Notes: a model not told the origin generated them from the letters alone. A DNA stretch of 19,742 nt from Lentimicrobiaceae bacterium (GCA_007119395.1 SKPS01000364.1:1-19742); one strand, 5' to 3'. Positions 1 to 7,633 are shown, counted from the first letter of the stretch. Numbers and translations are program-made.

Positions 1-21
1 GAAGTAGAGATCAAGGTGTGA
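1..21 (+). CDS. rpsJ: 30S ribosomal protein S10, C-terminal end only (partial)
   Basis: The first seven codons of the window read E-V-E-I-K-V followed by TGA. This matches the usual C-terminus of Bacteroidota S10, which ends in a GVEVEIKV-like string, and S10 is the gene expected directly upstream of L3. S10 is part of the 30S head and also acts as NusE in transcription antitermination. Only six residues are visible, so the call rests largely on gene order; the gap to the next gene is 32 bases. Confidence 0.72.
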   Translation, partial: EVEIKV

Positions 22-53
22 CGGTAGTACGAAAGAGATAAAAGAGGAACGTT

Positions 54-677
54 ATGTCAGGATTAATTGGAAAAAAGATTGGGATGACAAGCATATATGA
101 CGCTGACGGGAACATTATTCCCTGCACTGTCATAGAGGCTGGTCCATGTGTGGTAACACAGATCCGCACTCTGGAGAAGGATGGTTACGAAGCGATCCAG
201 CTTGGGTTCGATGAAAAGAAGGAGAGCCGGACGAACAAGCCTATGCAGGGGCATTTTGCCAAGGCAGGCACCACCCCAAAGAAGATGCTTGCTGAGTTCA
301 GCAGGTTTGAGGAGAGGAAAGAGTTTGGTGAAACCCTCACCGTCGACGTATTTGAGGAGGGTGAGTTCATTGATGTGGTCGGTTATTCTAAAGGTAAAGG
401 CTTTCAGGGTGTTGTAAAACGTCATGGTTTTGGGGGTGTGGGTGATGCAACCCACGGCCAGCACAACAGAATGCGTGCACCCGGATCAATAGGTGCCTCA
501 TCGCACCCTTCAAGGGTTTTTAAGGGAATGCGTATGGCCGGTCGGACAGGCAATAAACGCAACAAAATGATCAATATCCAGATCATGAAGCTTATTCCTG
601 AGAAAAATCTGGTAGTAGTTAAAGGTTCTGTACCAGGACCAAAGGGCTCATATTTAATTTTGGAGAGATGGAGTTAG
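54..677 (+). CDS. rplC: 50S ribosomal protein L3
   Basis: L3 is an early-assembling 50S protein that binds 23S rRNA and reaches towards the peptidyl-transferase centre. The 207-residue product has the usual length. The N-terminus (GLIGKKIGMTSIY) is the family signature, and the central extension around residues 125-167 carries the THGQHNRMRAPGSIG stretch and the VFKGMRMAGR motif that line the rRNA. In E. coli a glutamine just after GSIG is methylated by PrmB; here the matching stretch reads GSIGASSHP, so that target is absent. The start is preceded by a purine-rich AAAGAGGAA eight bases upstream. Its last ten bases overlap the start of rplD, which suggests translational coupling. Confidence 0.98.
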   Translation: MSGLIGKKIGMTSIYDADGNIIPCTVIEAGPCVVTQIRTLEKDGYEAIQLGFDEKKESRTNKPMQGHFAKAGTTPKKMLAEFSRFEERKEFGETLTVDVFEEGEFIDVVGYSKGKGFQGVVKRHGFGGVGDATHGQHNRMRAPGSIGASSHPSRVFKGMRMAGRTGNKRNKMINIQIMKLIPEKNLVVVKGSVPGPKGSYLILERWS

Positions 678-1300
678 CAGTATATTCAATCAAAGGCGAA
701 GATACAGGTCGTAAAGTAACACTTGACGATACGGTATTTGGCATAGAGCCAAGTGATCATGCGATTTACCTCGATGTGAAGCAGTATGGTGCCAATCAGC
801 GCCAGGGCACCCATGCAACCAAGAACAAGGCCATGGTAACTGCCAGTACAAGAAAGATCAAAAGACAAAAAGGAACAGGTACAGCGCGTGCCGGTAGCCT
901 TAAGTCTCCCATCTTTCGTGGTGGTGGAACTGTCTTTGGCCCGGAACCCCGTGACTATAGCTTTAAACTGAACAAAAAGCTGAAACAACAGGCACGTAGA
1001 TCCGCACTCACTTACAAAGCCAAAGCCGGTGAAATTGTTGTGGTCGAAGACTTCTCTTTTGAGGAACCACGCACCCGCAACTTCGTGGAAATACTCAATG
1101 GATTTGACGCCTATGCGCTGAAAACATTGCTCGTTTTGCCACAAACCAACCACAATGTGGTGCTGGCTTCCAGAAATTTACAGAAAACAAAGGTGCGACT
1201 GGCCGACAGCCTGAATACGTATGAAATCCTCAATGCCAATAAAATGATTGTGTCTGAGTCAGCACTCGAAACAATTACAGCATTGTTAAAGAAGGATTAA
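668..1300 (+). CDS. rplD: 50S ribosomal protein L4
   Basis: L4 is a primary 23S rRNA binder whose long loop lines the nascent-peptide exit tunnel. The 210-residue product shows the typical extended loop at about residues 41-100, rich in Arg, Lys and Gly, including GTGTARAGSLKSPIFRGGG and the VFGPEPRDY block. Macrolide-resistance changes in other bacteria fall in this loop; the sequence here looks wild type. In E. coli L4 also represses its own S10 operon through the leader RNA, but that leader would lie upstream of this window, so no statement about regulation can be made. The ATG lies inside the end of rplC in another frame, ten bases before that gene ends. Confidence 0.98.
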   Translation: MELAVYSIKGEDTGRKVTLDDTVFGIEPSDHAIYLDVKQYGANQRQGTHATKNKAMVTASTRKIKRQKGTGTARAGSLKSPIFRGGGTVFGPEPRDYSFKLNKKLKQQARRSALTYKAKAGEIVVVEDFSFEEPRTRNFVEILNGFDAYALKTLLVLPQTNHNVVLASRNLQKTKVRLADSLNTYEILNANKMIVSESALETITALLKKD

Positions 1301-1334
1301 CGCGAAGGGTTTAACAATATAACAAAGAACAACC

Positions 1335-1625
1335 ATGAGCATTATAAAGAAACCTGTTGTAACGGAAAAGATGACACTGGTGAGCGAAAAGCTCAACCAG
1401 TATGCATTTATCGTTGACAGGAAAGTAAACAAAATAGAGATACGCGATGCTGTTGAATCACTCTATGGTGTAAAGGTATTGCGCGTGAATACAATGAATC
1501 ACAATGGGAAAGCGAAAGGTCGTATGACCAAGGCCGGCTATCTCACCGGAAGAACGAACGCTTACAAGAAAGCTGTTGTGACATTGGCAGAAGGTGAAAC
1601 GATTGATTTTTTCAGTAATATTTAG
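1335..1625 (+). CDS. rplW: 50S ribosomal protein L23
   Basis: L23 sits at the exit of the peptide tunnel and is the docking site for trigger factor and the signal recognition particle. The 96-residue product begins with the family signature IIKKPVVTEKM and contains FIVDRKVNKIEIRDAVESLYGVKV, which corresponds to the core alpha-beta fold. The length is normal for bacteria. The start lies 34 bases after rplD with no obvious Shine-Dalgarno sequence, which is common in Bacteroidota. rplB begins eight bases after its stop. Confidence 0.97.
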   Translation: MSIIKKPVVTEKMTLVSEKLNQYAFIVDRKVNKIEIRDAVESLYGVKVLRVNTMNHNGKAKGRMTKAGYLTGRTNAYKKAVVTLAEGETIDFFSNI

Positions 1626-1633
1626 GAGACATC

Positions 1634-2458
1634 ATGGCTTTAAAGAAATTCAAACCCACGACATCCAGTCAGCGCTTTAAGGTAATAAGTGCGTTTGATG
1701 ATATTACGGCTTCCAAGCCTGAAAAGAGTTTGGTAGCTCCGATCAAGAAGAGTGGTGGCCGGAACAACCAGGGGCGTATGACAATACGTTATCGTGGTGG
1801 TGGTCACAAACAGGCATACCGGATCATTGACTTCAAACGTGAGAAGGAGGGAGTTCCTGCCCGTGTGAAGACCATCGAGTATGACCCCAACCGTACAGCC
1901 AGGATTGCATTGGTGGCATACGCTGACGGTGAGAAACGCTACATTATCGCCCCCAACGGGTTGAAGGTGGGCCAGGAGATCAATGCCGGAAAAGGCGTTT
2001 CTCCCGATTTAGGAAACTCACTGTACCTTAGTGAGATTCCTTATGGTACCATTATACACAACACTGAGCTGAGGCCCGGCCAGGGTGCCAAAATGGCCCG
2101 CAGTGCCGGATCTTATGCTCAGCTGATGTCTCGTGATGGGAAGTATGCAGTGTTGAAACTCCCATCAGGTGAAACACGTATGATCTTGCAAACCTGCAAG
2201 GCAACCATTGGTATGGTGAGCAACATCGACCATAGCCTTGAGGTGGGCGGTAAAGCCGGACGTACCCGTTGGCTGGGTCGCAGACCACGTACCCGCCCCG
2301 TAGTGATGAACCCCGTTGATCACCCCATGGGTGGAGGTGAAGGGCGTGCTACCGGTGGTCACCCACGATCACGAAAAGGTGTGCCCGCCAAAGGCTACAA
2401 AACCCGTTCTAAAAAGAAAGCTTCCAGTAAGTATATCATCGAACGTAAAAAGAAATAA
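1634..2458 (+). CDS. rplB: 50S ribosomal protein L2
   Basis: L2 is a large primary rRNA-binding protein needed for subunit joining and peptidyl-transferase activity. The 274-residue product has the OB-fold and SH3-like domains in order, with RYRGGGHKQAYR near residues 52-63 and the C-terminal NPVDHPMGGGEGRATGGHP block at 226-243. His230 aligns with the functionally important histidine of E. coli L2; the second histidine of the E. coli NPVDHPHGGG motif is methionine here, as I recall for other Bacteroidota. The start has one of the better Shine-Dalgarno matches of the cluster, AGGAGA four bases before ATG. The tail is basic (SKYIIERKKK). Confidence 0.98.
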   Translation: MALKKFKPTTSSQRFKVISAFDDITASKPEKSLVAPIKKSGGRNNQGRMTIRYRGGGHKQAYRIIDFKREKEGVPARVKTIEYDPNRTARIALVAYADGEKRYIIAPNGLKVGQEINAGKGVSPDLGNSLYLSEIPYGTIIHNTELRPGQGAKMARSAGSYAQLMSRDGKYAVLKLPSGETRMILQTCKATIGMVSNIDHSLEVGGKAGRTRWLGRRPRTRPVVMNPVDHPMGGGEGRATGGHPRSRKGVPAKGYKTRSKKKASSKYIIERKKK

Positions 2459-2486
2459 CAGAATAACAGCATAACAAAGAATAACG

Positions 2487-2756
2487 ATGAGCAGATCACT
2501 TAAAAAAGGGCCATATATACACTACAAACTTGAAAAACGTGTATTGGACACCCAGGCCGCAAAGAAAAAATCAGTGGTAAAAACTTGGTCCAGAGCCTCT
2601 GTTATATCACCTGACTTTGTAGGGCTAACAGTTGCAGTGCACAATGGCAACAAGTTTATCCCGGTGTATATCACTGAAAACATGGTAGGCCATAAGCTGG
2701 GAGAGTTTTCCCCAACGCGTACCTTCAGGGGGCATGCTGGCAACCGTAAGAAATAA
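2487..2756 (+). CDS. rpsS: 30S ribosomal protein S19
   Basis: S19 belongs to the 30S head, pairs with S13 and contacts the large subunit and A-site tRNA. The 89-residue product starts MSRSLKKGPYIHYKL and ends with the strongly conserved block GHKLGEFSPTRTFRGHAG plus a basic tail, giving a normal full-length family member. The start follows rplB by 28 bases without a clear Shine-Dalgarno sequence. Neighbours L2 and L22 are in the universal order of the S10 cluster. Confidence 0.98.
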   Translation: MSRSLKKGPYIHYKLEKRVLDTQAAKKKSVVKTWSRASVISPDFVGLTVAVHNGNKFIPVYITENMVGHKLGEFSPTRTFRGHAGNRKK

Positions 2757-2807
2757 AGTGTATTGTTGGATATGCTGAATAGAATTGCAAAAATCAGAAA
2801 TTGAACC

Positions 2808-3290
2808 ATGGGAGCAAGAAAAAGAATAGCAGCTGAGGAGCGCAAAGAGGCGATGAAATCGGTGTACATTGCCCGCCTGAACGATTGTCCAACCTCACCA
2901 CGTAAGATGCGGCTGGTCGCCGATATGATTCGTGGACTGGAGGTGGAGAAGGCGCTTTTCATCCTGAAGAATTCACCGAAGGAAGCAGCAGAACGTTTGC
3001 GCAAACTCGTGTTGTCCGCAATCGCCAACTGGCAAGTGAAAAACGAAGATGCCCGTATCGAGGAGAGTGAATTATATATCCGTCAGATCAATGTTGACAG
3101 TGGAAGAATGCTGAAGAGACTGCGTACCGCACCGCAAGGACGTGCCCATCGTATCAGAAAACGCTCTAACCACGTTACCCTTATCCTGGGAAGCCGTGCC
3201 GAAGAGTTAAGAATGCTGGACGAAATGGCCGACTTTGATATGGTCGAAGAGGATATGAGTGAGGTGTCAGATAATGAAAAAGGAATTTAA
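2808..3290 (+). CDS. rplV: 50S ribosomal protein L22
   Basis: L22 binds several domains of 23S rRNA and forms part of the exit tunnel through a long beta hairpin. Residues 20-130 are a standard L22 core with SPRKMRLVADMIRG (30-43) and the tunnel hairpin ending in RTAPQGRAHRIRKRSNHVTL (106-125). The product is 160 residues, about 25 longer than I expect for Bacteroidales L22. The extra length is an acidic tail at about 131-160, with roughly twelve Asp/Glu against two Arg/Lys. The 51-base gap before it holds nothing recognisable. The tail is unlikely to be a frameshift product because it is read through cleanly to a stop 12 bases before rpsC. Confidence 0.97.
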   Translation: MGARKRIAAEERKEAMKSVYIARLNDCPTSPRKMRLVADMIRGLEVEKALFILKNSPKEAAERLRKLVLSAIANWQVKNEDARIEESELYIRQINVDSGRMLKRLRTAPQGRAHRIRKRSNHVTLILGSRAEELRMLDEMADFDMVEEDMSEVSDNEKGI

Positions 3291-3302
3291 CGTAACACAA
3301 TA

Positions 3303-4040
3303 ATGGGACAAAAAACAAATCCTATCGGTAATCGTCTTGGTATCATCAGGGGTTGGGATTCCAACTGGTATGGTGGCAAAGGAAGAAGTTTCAGTGAAAA
3401 GCTGCACGAGGATTTCAGAATCAGACAATATCTTTCGGCGCGTTTGTCGAAAGCTGGTGTGTCAAGGATCGTGATTGAGCGTACTTTAAAGCTTGTAACG
3501 GTAACCATTTTCACCGCCCGCCCGGGAATCATCATTGGTAAAGGTGGTCAGGAGGTTGATAAGCTGAAAGAAGAGCTTAAGAAGGTTACCAATAAAGAGA
3601 TACAGATCAATATATCCGAGATCAAAAGGCCTGAACTGGATGCGCTTATCGTAAGTCAGACCATTGCAAGACAGATCGAAGGGCGTGTGTCTTTCCGTCG
3701 TGCAATCAAAACGGCGATTGCTTCCACCATGCGTATGGGTGCTGAAGGGATCAAGGTGATGATCAGCGGCCGTGTAGGTGGAGCTGAGATGGCACGTTCA
3801 GAGAGTTATAAAGAGGGGCGTACCCCTTTGCATACTTTCCGCGCCGATATTGACTACGCTTTGACCGAGGCACACACAACCTACGGGCGTATTGGTGTGA
3901 AGGTATGGATCTGTAAAGGGGAAGTATACGGAAAACCTGAATTCTCAACCATAGAAGGTGCCGTTACACAGAAACCACATAGAAGTGGTGGCCCAGGTGC
4001 CGGTGGTGGAAGAGGCAGAGGCCCCAGAAGAAAGAAATAA
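3303..4040 (+). CDS. rpsC: 30S ribosomal protein S3
   Basis: S3 is a 30S head protein at the mRNA entry channel and contributes to mRNA unwinding together with S4 and S5. The 245-residue product begins with MGQKTNPIGNRLGI and carries a type II KH domain with the GxxG loop IIIGKGGQEV at about residues 76-85, followed by the C-terminal domain containing GRVGGAEMARSE. The final 20 residues are Gly/Arg-rich (GPGAGGGRGRGPRRKK), which is common in Bacteroidota S3. rplP follows after 34 bases. Confidence 0.98.
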   Translation: MGQKTNPIGNRLGIIRGWDSNWYGGKGRSFSEKLHEDFRIRQYLSARLSKAGVSRIVIERTLKLVTVTIFTARPGIIIGKGGQEVDKLKEELKKVTNKEIQINISEIKRPELDALIVSQTIARQIEGRVSFRRAIKTAIASTMRMGAEGIKVMISGRVGGAEMARSESYKEGRTPLHTFRADIDYALTEAHTTYGRIGVKVWICKGEVYGKPEFSTIEGAVTQKPHRSGGPGAGGGRGRGPRRKK

Positions 4041-4074
4041 CCCAGGATAAGAACAATAGCAAATACAGGATATC

Positions 4075-4497
4075 ATGTTACAGCCAAAAAAGACAAAATA
4101 CAGACGGCATCAGAAGGGGCGGATCAAAGGGAATTCGCACCGGGGCGACCAGCTCGCGTTTGGGTCTTTCGGAATCAAAACACTCCAACAGGGATGGATT
4201 ACCGGTAGACAAATCGAAGCCGCGCGTCAGGCCGTTACACGTTATATGAAACGTGAAGGGCAGATCTGGATCAGAATATTTCCCGATAAACCGGTTACCA
4301 AAAAGCCCGCAGAAGTACGTATGGGTAAAGGTAAAGGAGCTCCTGAATACTTCGTGGCAAGGGTGGCCCCGGGAAGAATTATCTTCGAATCAGAAGGTGT
4401 ACCACTGGAGGTCGCCAAAGAGGCCATGAGGCTGGCTGCGCAAAAACTACCCGTGACAACCAAGTTTGTGGTGAGAAGAGATTATGTTGAAGAATAA
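4075..4497 (+). CDS. rplP: 50S ribosomal protein L16
   Basis: L16 organises the A-site region of the 50S subunit and is added late in assembly. The 140-residue product opens with MLQPKKTKYRRHQKGR and contains the signature blocks VRMGKGKGAPEYFVARV and APGRIIFE, with the usual length for bacteria. ATG at this position gives the standard N-terminus. It lies in the universal S3-L16-L29 order, with rpmC 15 bases downstream. Confidence 0.98.
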   Translation: MLQPKKTKYRRHQKGRIKGNSHRGDQLAFGSFGIKTLQQGWITGRQIEAARQAVTRYMKREGQIWIRIFPDKPVTKKPAEVRMGKGKGAPEYFVARVAPGRIIFESEGVPLEVAKEAMRLAAQKLPVTTKFVVRRDYVEE

Positions 4498-4512
4498 AAT
4501 ATCTATAAAGGA

Positions 4513-4722
4513 ATGAAGAATCAAGTAATTAGGGAGTTGTCTGATCCTGAACTGATCGAAAGACTTGAAGAGGAGCAGAACCAGATGCAAAAGCTCTTGC
4601 TTCATCACCGCGTATCAGAACTCGAGAACCCCAGGAAAATCACCGCTTTCAGACGCACTATTGCCAGACTGAAAACAGAGATGCGGAAACGTGAAATCCA
4701 GGAATCAGCGAATAACAACTAA
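4513..4722 (+). CDS. rpmC: 50S ribosomal protein L29
   Basis: L29 is a small two-helix protein beside the tunnel exit, next to L23. The 69-residue product shows the antiparallel helical pattern: ELSDPELIERLEEEQNQMQKL, a turn rich in ELENPRKI, then RRTIARLKTEMRKRE. The ELENP turn and RRTIARLKTE helix are typical of Bacteroidota L29. Length is normal. The gene sits between rplP and rpsQ with gaps of 15 and 18 bases. Confidence 0.96.
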   Translation: MKNQVIRELSDPELIERLEEEQNQMQKLLLHHRVSELENPRKITAFRRTIARLKTEMRKREIQESANNN

Positions 4723-4740
4723 TCCATAGAAGGTATTGTG

Positions 4741-4998
4741 ATGGAAAAGAGAAATATCAGAAAAGAACGAATCGGTCTCGTGGTGAGTAACAAAATGGAT
4801 AAATCCATGGTGGTTCAGATCGAACACCGGGAGAAGCACCCGATGTATGGAAAATTTATCAAAAGACGCTCCCGGTTTTTTGCACATGACGAAAACAACG
4901 AGTGTAATGTAGGTGATACCGTTCGTATCAGTGAAACACGGCCGTTGAGCAAAAACAAATGTTGGAGATTGGTAGAAATCATTGAAAGGGCGAAATAG
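4741..4998 (+). CDS. rpsQ: 30S ribosomal protein S17
   Basis: S17 is an OB-fold protein that binds helix 11 of 16S rRNA early in 30S assembly. The 85-residue product contains the typical KERIGLVVSNKMDKSMVV strand pair, KHPMYGKF and the conserved NECNVGDTVRISETRPLSKNKCWR block. I chose the ATG at 4741 because family members start with Met-Glu and it lies ten bases after AGAAGG; a GTG directly before it at 4738 is in frame but would only add one residue. Its stop is two bases before rplN. Confidence 0.97.
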   Translation: MEKRNIRKERIGLVVSNKMDKSMVVQIEHREKHPMYGKFIKRRSRFFAHDENNECNVGDTVRISETRPLSKNKCWRLVEIIERAK

Positions 4999-5000
4999 TT

Positions 5001-5369
5001 ATGATACAGCAGGAATCACGTCTGAAAGTTGCAGACAATAGTGGAGCAAAAGAGGTGTTGTGCATCAGGGTGCTTGGTGGTACCAAACGAAGATATGCCT
5101 CTATCGGTGACAAAATTATTGTTACGGTGAAAAGTGCGGTACCCAGTGGCAACATCAAGAAAGGCGTTGTCTCACGTGCAGTGATTGTGAGAACCAAAAA
5201 AGAGGTGCGCAGACCTGACGGTACGTACATACGTTTCGACGACAACGCGGTGGTATTGCTCAGCGCCACCGATGAAATCAGAGGTACTCGTATCTTTGGC
5301 CCAGTGGCCAGAGAACTGAGAGACAAGAAGTTTATGAAGATAGTATCGTTGGCACCAGAAGTGCTTTAA
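5001..5369 (+). CDS. rplN: 50S ribosomal protein L14
   Basis: L14 lies at the subunit interface and is the binding partner of the silencing factor RsfS and of L19. The 122-residue product has the standard five-stranded barrel sequence, starting MIQQESRLKVADNSGAKEV and containing the family signature around AVIVRTKKEVRRPDGTYIRFDDNAVVL. Length is exactly that of most bacteria. In E. coli this gene opens the spc operon with its own promoter; here it begins two bases after rpsQ, with no room for one. Confidence 0.98.
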   Translation: MIQQESRLKVADNSGAKEVLCIRVLGGTKRRYASIGDKIIVTVKSAVPSGNIKKGVVSRAVIVRTKKEVRRPDGTYIRFDDNAVVLLSATDEIRGTRIFGPVARELRDKKFMKIVSLAPEVL

Positions 5370-5382
5370 ATACCAGTGTGTT

Positions 5383-5703
5383 ATGAAGAAGATCAAAATT
5401 AAAAAGAACGATACGGTGAAGGTGATCTCCGGTGAAGACAAAGGGTTGACCGGAAGAGTCTTGCGTGTTATGATCGAAAAAGATCGCGCAATCGTGGAGG
5501 GTATCAACCTCGTATCTAAACACTCAAAACCTACTGCGGCAAACCCCCAAGGTGGTATTGTGAAAAAGGAAGCTGCCATTCACATCTCAAACCTCATGGT
5601 GGTTGACGCCAAAGGAGATGCCACCAGAATAGGTAAAATGGCAGATGAGAAGACCGGTAAACTGGTCAGGTATTCAAAAAAATCAGGGGAGGTAATTAAG
5701 TGA
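5383..5703 (+). CDS. rplX: 50S ribosomal protein L24
   Basis: L24 is an assembly-initiating 50S protein with a KOW motif. The motif is visible near the N-terminus: KKNDTVKVISGEDKGLTGRVLRV (about residues 7-29). The middle HSKPTAANPQGGIVKKEAAIHISNLMV is the usual second half. The product is 106 residues, a normal length. The TGA stop shares its final A with the ATG of rplE (TGATG), so the two genes are probably translationally coupled. Confidence 0.98.
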   Translation: MKKIKIKKNDTVKVISGEDKGLTGRVLRVMIEKDRAIVEGINLVSKHSKPTAANPQGGIVKKEAAIHISNLMVVDAKGDATRIGKMADEKTGKLVRYSKKSGEVIK

Positions 5704-6257
5704 TGAGCTACGTACCAAGGCTAAAAGAGAAGTATCAGAAAGAGATTGTGCCTGCGCTCACAGAAGAGTTTCAGTACACAAGTCCCATGCAGGTCCCCAG
5801 ACTTGTGAAAATCGTGTTGAACCAAGGGGTGGGTGGTGCCATTGCCGATAAGAAGCTCATGGAGTTTGCTCTCGATGAGATGAGCCTGATCAGTGGACAA
5901 AAAGCTGTTCCCACCAAATCGAAGATTGACGTATCAAACTTTAAACTCAGAAAAGGCATGGCCGTTGGTGCCCGTGTTACCTTGCGTCGGAGTATGATGT
6001 ATGAGTTTCTTGATCGTTTGATTGCTACTTCGATCCCACGTATTCGCGACTTCAGGGGAATCTCCGATAAAGGATTCGACGGAAGAGGCAATTTCTCTAT
6101 GGGTGTTACTGAGCAGATCATCTTTCCGGAGATCAATATCGACAAAGTGAATAAAATTACAGGTATGGACATCACCATTGTAACTACTGCACGGACAGAC
6201 AAAGAGGCCCACGCACTGTTACGCGAGTTTGGTGTTCCGTTTAAAAAAAATAACTAG
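5703..6257 (+). CDS. rplE: 50S ribosomal protein L5
   Basis: L5 binds 5S rRNA together with L18 and contacts P-site tRNA and S13 across the subunit bridge. The 184-residue product starts MSYVPRLKEKYQKEIVPAL and carries VPRLVKIVLNQGVG, GMAVGARVTLRR and the FPEINIDKVNKITGMDITIVTTA strand that characterise the family. The ATG at 5703 overlaps the rplX stop by one base; a GTG at 5700 is in frame but gives an unnatural double Met. rpsN starts five bases after the stop. Confidence 0.98.
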   Translation: MSYVPRLKEKYQKEIVPALTEEFQYTSPMQVPRLVKIVLNQGVGGAIADKKLMEFALDEMSLISGQKAVPTKSKIDVSNFKLRKGMAVGARVTLRRSMMYEFLDRLIATSIPRIRDFRGISDKGFDGRGNFSMGVTEQIIFPEINIDKVNKITGMDITIVTTARTDKEAHALLREFGVPFKKNN

Positions 6258-6262
6258 AGAAG

Positions 6263-6532
6263 ATGGCTAAAGAATCGATCAAAGCAAGAGAAAGAAAGCG
6301 TGAGCGTATGGTGGCCAAGTATGCTGCAAAGCGTGCTGCATTGAAAGCCGCCGGTGACCAGGAAGGCTTGCAAAAGCTTCCCAAGAATGCACTTCCGGTG
6401 CGGTTGCACAACAGGTGCTCTCTGACCGGTCGCCCCAAAGGCTACATGCGTCAATTTGGTGTCTCCAGGATCAACTTCAGGGAGATGGCTCTTAAAGGGC
6501 TGATCCCGGGTGTGAAAAAAGCCAGTTGGTAA
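6263..6532 (+). CDS. rpsN: 30S ribosomal protein S14 (long, zinc-independent form)
   Basis: S14 is a 30S head protein that helps place S3 and S10. Two forms exist: a short one of about 61 residues with a CxxC...CxxC zinc ribbon and a long one without it. This product is 89 residues and has a single cysteine (Cys52 in NRCSLTGRPKGYMRQFG), so it is the long zinc-free form. The N-terminal half is a basic helix (KARERKRERMVAKYAAKRAALK). The gap to rplE is five bases; the real start of rpsH lies 35 bases downstream. Confidence 0.97.
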   Translation: MAKESIKARERKRERMVAKYAAKRAALKAAGDQEGLQKLPKNALPVRLHNRCSLTGRPKGYMRQFGVSRINFREMALKGLIPGVKKASW

Positions 6533-6567
6533 AGAAACAGTTAGAGAATAATATATTATTGCAAGCT

Positions 6568-6966
6568 ATGAATACTGATCCGATTGCAGATTATCTTACC
6601 CGAGTACGGAATGCCATCAAGGCAAACCACCGTATCGTGGAGATCCCGGGCTCAAACATGAAAAGAGAGATGACCCGGATCCTTTTCGACAAAGGATATA
6701 TTTTGAATTATAAATTTGAGGACGATAACAAACAGGGCATCATAAAAATCGCCCTGAAGTATCACCCCAAAACCAAGGTTCCGGCCATAAACTCTTTGAA
6801 AAGAGTGAGCCGCCCGGGATTGCGCCACTATGTCGGAGCCGAAGAACTCCCCAGGGTGTTGAATGGTTTGGGTGTTGCGATTATTTCCACCTCCCAAGGG
6901 CTTATGACCGATAAAGAAGCAAGAAATATGCACATCGGTGGCGAGGTGATTTGTTATGTCAGCTAA
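6568..6966 (+). CDS. rpsH: 30S ribosomal protein S8
   Basis: S8 binds the central domain of 16S rRNA and in E. coli represses the spc operon by binding the rplX-rplE region. The 132-residue product has the usual two-domain sequence, with DPIADYLTRVRNA at residues 4-16, LKRVSRPGLRHYVG in the middle and the signature GLGVAIISTSQGLMTDKEA near the end. I chose the ATG giving MNTDPIADY because family members start there. An in-frame TTG at 6526 would add 14 unlikely residues and run back into rpsN. No Shine-Dalgarno sequence is visible. I saw no clear S8-binding mimic near rplE. Confidence 0.97.
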   Translation: MNTDPIADYLTRVRNAIKANHRIVEIPGSNMKREMTRILFDKGYILNYKFEDDNKQGIIKIALKYHPKTKVPAINSLKRVSRPGLRHYVGAEELPRVLNGLGVAIISTSQGLMTDKEARNMHIGGEVICYVS

Positions 6967-6975
6967 TATTATTTT

Positions 6976-6982
6976 GGAGGAG
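6976..6982 (+). promoter_or_regulatory. Strong Shine-Dalgarno sequence of rplF
   Basis: GGAGGAG lies five bases before the rplF ATG. It is the best anti-16S match I see in the cluster. Bacteroidota rarely rely on Shine-Dalgarno pairing, and most genes here have poor or no match, so it stands out and fixes the rplF start. Confidence 0.65.
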
Positions 6983-6987
6983 TACGG

Positions 6988-7539
6988 ATGTCAAGAATAG
7001 GAAAAAACCCAATAGAGATTCCTGATAAGGTAGAAATCAAAGTGTCTGATACCAACTGGGTGACCGTAAAAGGCCCCAACGGTGAGTTGGGTCAGCAAAT
7101 AGATCCCTGTATTCAGGTTGAACAAGAAGGATCGCAGTTGGTGCTGTCGCGCACCAATGAGTCGGGACCGGTAAGATCAAAACACGGCTTGTACCGTGCC
7201 TTGATCCAGAACATGGTGACCGGTGTCACCGAAGGCTTTACCACCATTCAGGAGTTTGTGGGTGTAGGTTACAAAGTGGAAGCAAAAGGCAATTTGATTG
7301 AAATGTCGTTGGGCTATTCCCACAACATCGTGATGCAGATCCCTGATGAGGTAAAGGCCGAATCGGTCGTAGAGAGAGGAAAACCTCCTGTCTTGATCCT
7401 CCGTTCCAACGACAAGCAGTTGTTGGGTCAGGTAGCTGCCAAAATACGCTCACTGCGGAAGCCCGAGCCTTACAAGGGCAAAGGGATCAGGTTCCGCGGT
7501 GAAGTACTCAGGAAGAAAGTGGGTAAAGCCGGAGAGTAA
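6988..7539 (+). CDS. rplF: 50S ribosomal protein L6
   Basis: L6 sits at the base of the L7/L12 stalk near the sarcin-ricin loop and the GTPase centre. The 183-residue product contains the two repeated L6 domains: an N-terminal one starting SRIGKNPIEIPDKVEI and a C-terminal one ending with the family signature PEPYKGKGIRFRGEVLRKKVGKAG. Length is as expected. It is followed by the widest gap between ribosomal protein genes in this window, 94 bases before rplR. Confidence 0.98.
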   Translation: MSRIGKNPIEIPDKVEIKVSDTNWVTVKGPNGELGQQIDPCIQVEQEGSQLVLSRTNESGPVRSKHGLYRALIQNMVTGVTEGFTTIQEFVGVGYKVEAKGNLIEMSLGYSHNIVMQIPDEVKAESVVERGKPPVLILRSNDKQLLGQVAAKIRSLRKPEPYKGKGIRFRGEVLRKKVGKAGE

Positions 7540-7633
7540 TAGTGAATACAAAATAAACAGATAGCCCGGGAAAAAAGCGCTTGCGTTTTGATCGGCAAGA
7601 GAGCTGAAGAGGTCGGGTAAAAGAGAAAGAGAT

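Noticed and set aside
4738..4740. GTG start for rpsQ one codon before the ATG
   Set aside because: It would give a double Met; family members begin at Met-Glu, which the ATG at 4741 provides.
5640..5760. S8-binding mimic controlling the spc genes, as in E. coli
   Set aside because: I could not find the characteristic helix in the rplX-rplE region by eye, so regulation by S8 is not claimed.
6526..6567. In-frame TTG that would extend S8 by 14 residues at its N-terminus
   Set aside because: It overlaps the end of rpsN, the added residues are not S8-like, and the family starts at the following ATG (MNTDPIADY).
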